Assembly (NCBI GenBank): GCA_004554395.1
Contig: SFMP01000197.1
Coordinates: forward strand, 1-6,738
Length of the DNA stretch: 6,738 bases
Origin: Myxococcales bacterium
GTDB lineage: Bacteria; Myxococcota_A; Bradymonadia; UBA4248
Direction of reading: 5' to 3'
Shown: positions 6,164 through 6,738 of the stretch, piece by piece
Numbering within the stretch: position 1 is the first letter of the stretch
Layout of the letters: the number at the start of each line of letters is the position of its first letter
Translations under genes and position numbers: made by a program
The notes under the pieces: model-generated
The model's database searches: none
What the model was told of the DNA's origin: nothing
What the model saw: the letters and a program-made list of their open reading frames with translations, nothing else

Positions 6164-6208
6164 AATATATATATCAATATATAAATATCAATCCATTATA
6201 TCATTATA
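6164..6208 (-). promoter_or_regulatory. AT-rich promoter region before moxR
   Basis: The 102-bp gap before moxR is strikingly AT-rich. On the minus strand a sigma70-like pair is visible: TTGATA (6191-6186), a 16-bp spacer, then TATATT (6169-6164). This would put the transcript start roughly 20-25 nt before the moxR ATG. Two perfect TATAAT hexamers (6208-6203 and 6200-6195) lie just upstream, but their -35 regions are poor. In such AT-rich DNA some matches are expected by chance. The region supports a dedicated promoter for moxR, DUF58 and the BatA-like gene, though the exact hexamers are uncertain. Confidence 0.45.
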
Positions 6209-6234
6209 TCATCCTACCATATATCTATTGGCGA

Positions 6235-6738
6235 TTATTGCGGTCGTATCATGTCGAAGTACTTTTCGACATAACGCCGATATCCCTGCGGGATCGTCTC
6301 GTTATCGAGTACCGATTCGGCGGCTTTTTCGTAAGTCTGGAACACTTCTCGATAGGGTTGGCTTGCAAAGCCCTTTTGTCCGGCTTGCTCGATGATTTCT
6401 TGCGTCGTCATATCGCCCGAACTGCCACCGCCTTGCGACTTTATCGTCTCATCGCGATATTGCACGTCGATCGACGGCGCGTTTGATGCATCGTTCGCCG
6501 TTCCATTGCCCGATCCAGAATCGCTCCCGTCGGCGCCCTGCTGTTGTTGCTGTTGCGATCCCTGTTGTTGCTCCGATCCCTGTTGCTGCGATCCCTGTTG
6601 TTGCTCCGAACCCTGTTGCTCCGATCCCTGCTGTTGTTGCTCCGATCCCTGTTGCTGCGATCCCTGTTGTTGCTGCGATCCCTGTTGTTGCTGCGATCCC
6701 TGCTGTTGTTGCTCCGATCCCTGTTGTTGTTGCTCCGA
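6235..6738 (-). CDS. C-terminal part of a Gln/Gly/Ser-rich protein upstream of moxR
   Basis: The reading frame is open from the right edge to a TAA at 6237-6235, giving 167 visible residues; the start lies outside the window. The first 67 or so residues are a low-complexity tract of Gln runs (2-6) separated by GS or GSE. An Asp/Ser/Gly/Asn-rich linker follows, and then a folded-looking C-terminal end: TTQEIIEQAGQKGFASQPYR, a helix EVFQTYEKAAESVL, and the ending IPQGYRRYVEKYFDMIRPQ. That ending is reminiscent of the C-termini of large membrane proteins (DUF4175-like) found next to moxR in Myxococcota and Planctomycetes. This is recollection, not a search result, so no family is assigned. A GTG at 6465 is only an internal Val codon: the frame continues upstream without a stop, and no ribosome binding site precedes it. 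Its position suggests it belongs to the same MoxR-VWA locus, possibly as a periplasmic or membrane partner. Confidence 0.8.
   Translation of the reverse strand, partial: SEQQQQGSEQQQQGSQQQQGSQQQQGSQQQGSEQQQQGSEQQGSEQQQGSQQQGSEQQQGSQQQQQQGADGSDSGSGNGTANDASNAPSIDVQYRDETIKSQGGGSSGDMTTQEIIEQAGQKGFASQPYREVFQTYEKAAESVLDNETIPQGYRRYVEKYFDMIRPQ
6538..6738 (-). repeat. Gln/Gly/Ser codon repeat tract
   Basis: In frame, about 67 codons spell QQQ(Q)GS or QQQ(Q)GSE units, each 12-21 bp, with the DNA built from CAG/CAA mixed codons, GAG, TCG and GGA. Unit length varies (2 to 6 Gln), typical of slippage-prone coding repeats. The mixture of CAA and CAG reduces perfect homopolymeric triplet runs. The tract continues beyond the right edge. 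Confidence 0.93.

Noticed and set aside
6133..6177. An N-terminal extension of MoxR from the ATG at 6177
   Set aside because: There is no ribosome binding site, the DNA is promoter-like, and a better-placed start with AAGGAA exists at 6132.
6235..6465. A separate 76-residue gene starting at GTG 6465
   Set aside because: The same frame continues without a stop to the window edge through the Gln/Gly/Ser tract, so this is the C-terminus of a longer protein.

Overview
The window carries five protein-coding regions, all on the minus strand, and two of them run off the ends. The organism looks Gram-negative: two genes encode proteins with lipoprotein signal peptides, and a third encodes a triple-pass membrane protein with a predicted periplasmic von Willebrand factor A (VWA) domain. 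The MoxR / DUF58 / BatA-like trio, together with Asp/Ser-leader lipoproteins and short Cys-rich repeats, is most reminiscent of Myxococcota or related former Deltaproteobacteria (Bradymonadales-like). That placement is family recognition from memory and is low to moderate in confidence.

Layout in the direction of transcription (right to left). At 6738-6235 is the C-terminal end of a protein with a long Gln/Gly/Ser tract. A 102-bp AT-rich gap (6234-6133) follows, with promoter-like motifs. Then come the MoxR AAA+ ATPase (6132-5134), a 56-bp gap, a soluble DUF58 protein with a VWA-type metal site (5077-4193), and a large BatA-like VWA membrane protein (4196-1953) that overlaps the DUF58 stop codon by an ATGA. 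After it, 1952-1803 is a 150-bp non-coding region packed with hairpins, G/C runs and a 22-bp direct repeat. A 436-residue lipoprotein of unknown function follows (1802-492). Next is a 124-bp spacer with two dyads and a weak terminator candidate. Last is the start of a second lipoprotein (367 to beyond base 1), made of nearly identical 32-residue four-cysteine repeats. No non-coding stretch exceeds 300 bp, and I saw no rRNA, tRNA, CRISPR array, transposase or integrase gene.

How the genes may work together. In known systems of this type a MoxR ATPase acts as a chaperone-like partner of VWA proteins encoded beside it, and DUF58 and BatA-like proteins are the usual partners. The sequence supports a co-expressed unit moxR - DUF58 - batA-like: promoter motifs before moxR, a short spacer, then a stop/start overlap with a strong ribosome binding site. 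The target of this module is not visible here. The two lipoprotein genes lie beyond the structured intergenic region and are probably separate transcripts.

The most unusual features are the repeats. All three kinds sit in predicted surface, membrane or otherwise atypical proteins: the Cys-rich 96-bp tandem repeat, an Asn/Asp-rich 60-bp repeat inserted inside the VWA domain, and the Gln/Gly/Ser tract. The two predicted cytoplasmic proteins (MoxR and DUF58) have no such repeats.
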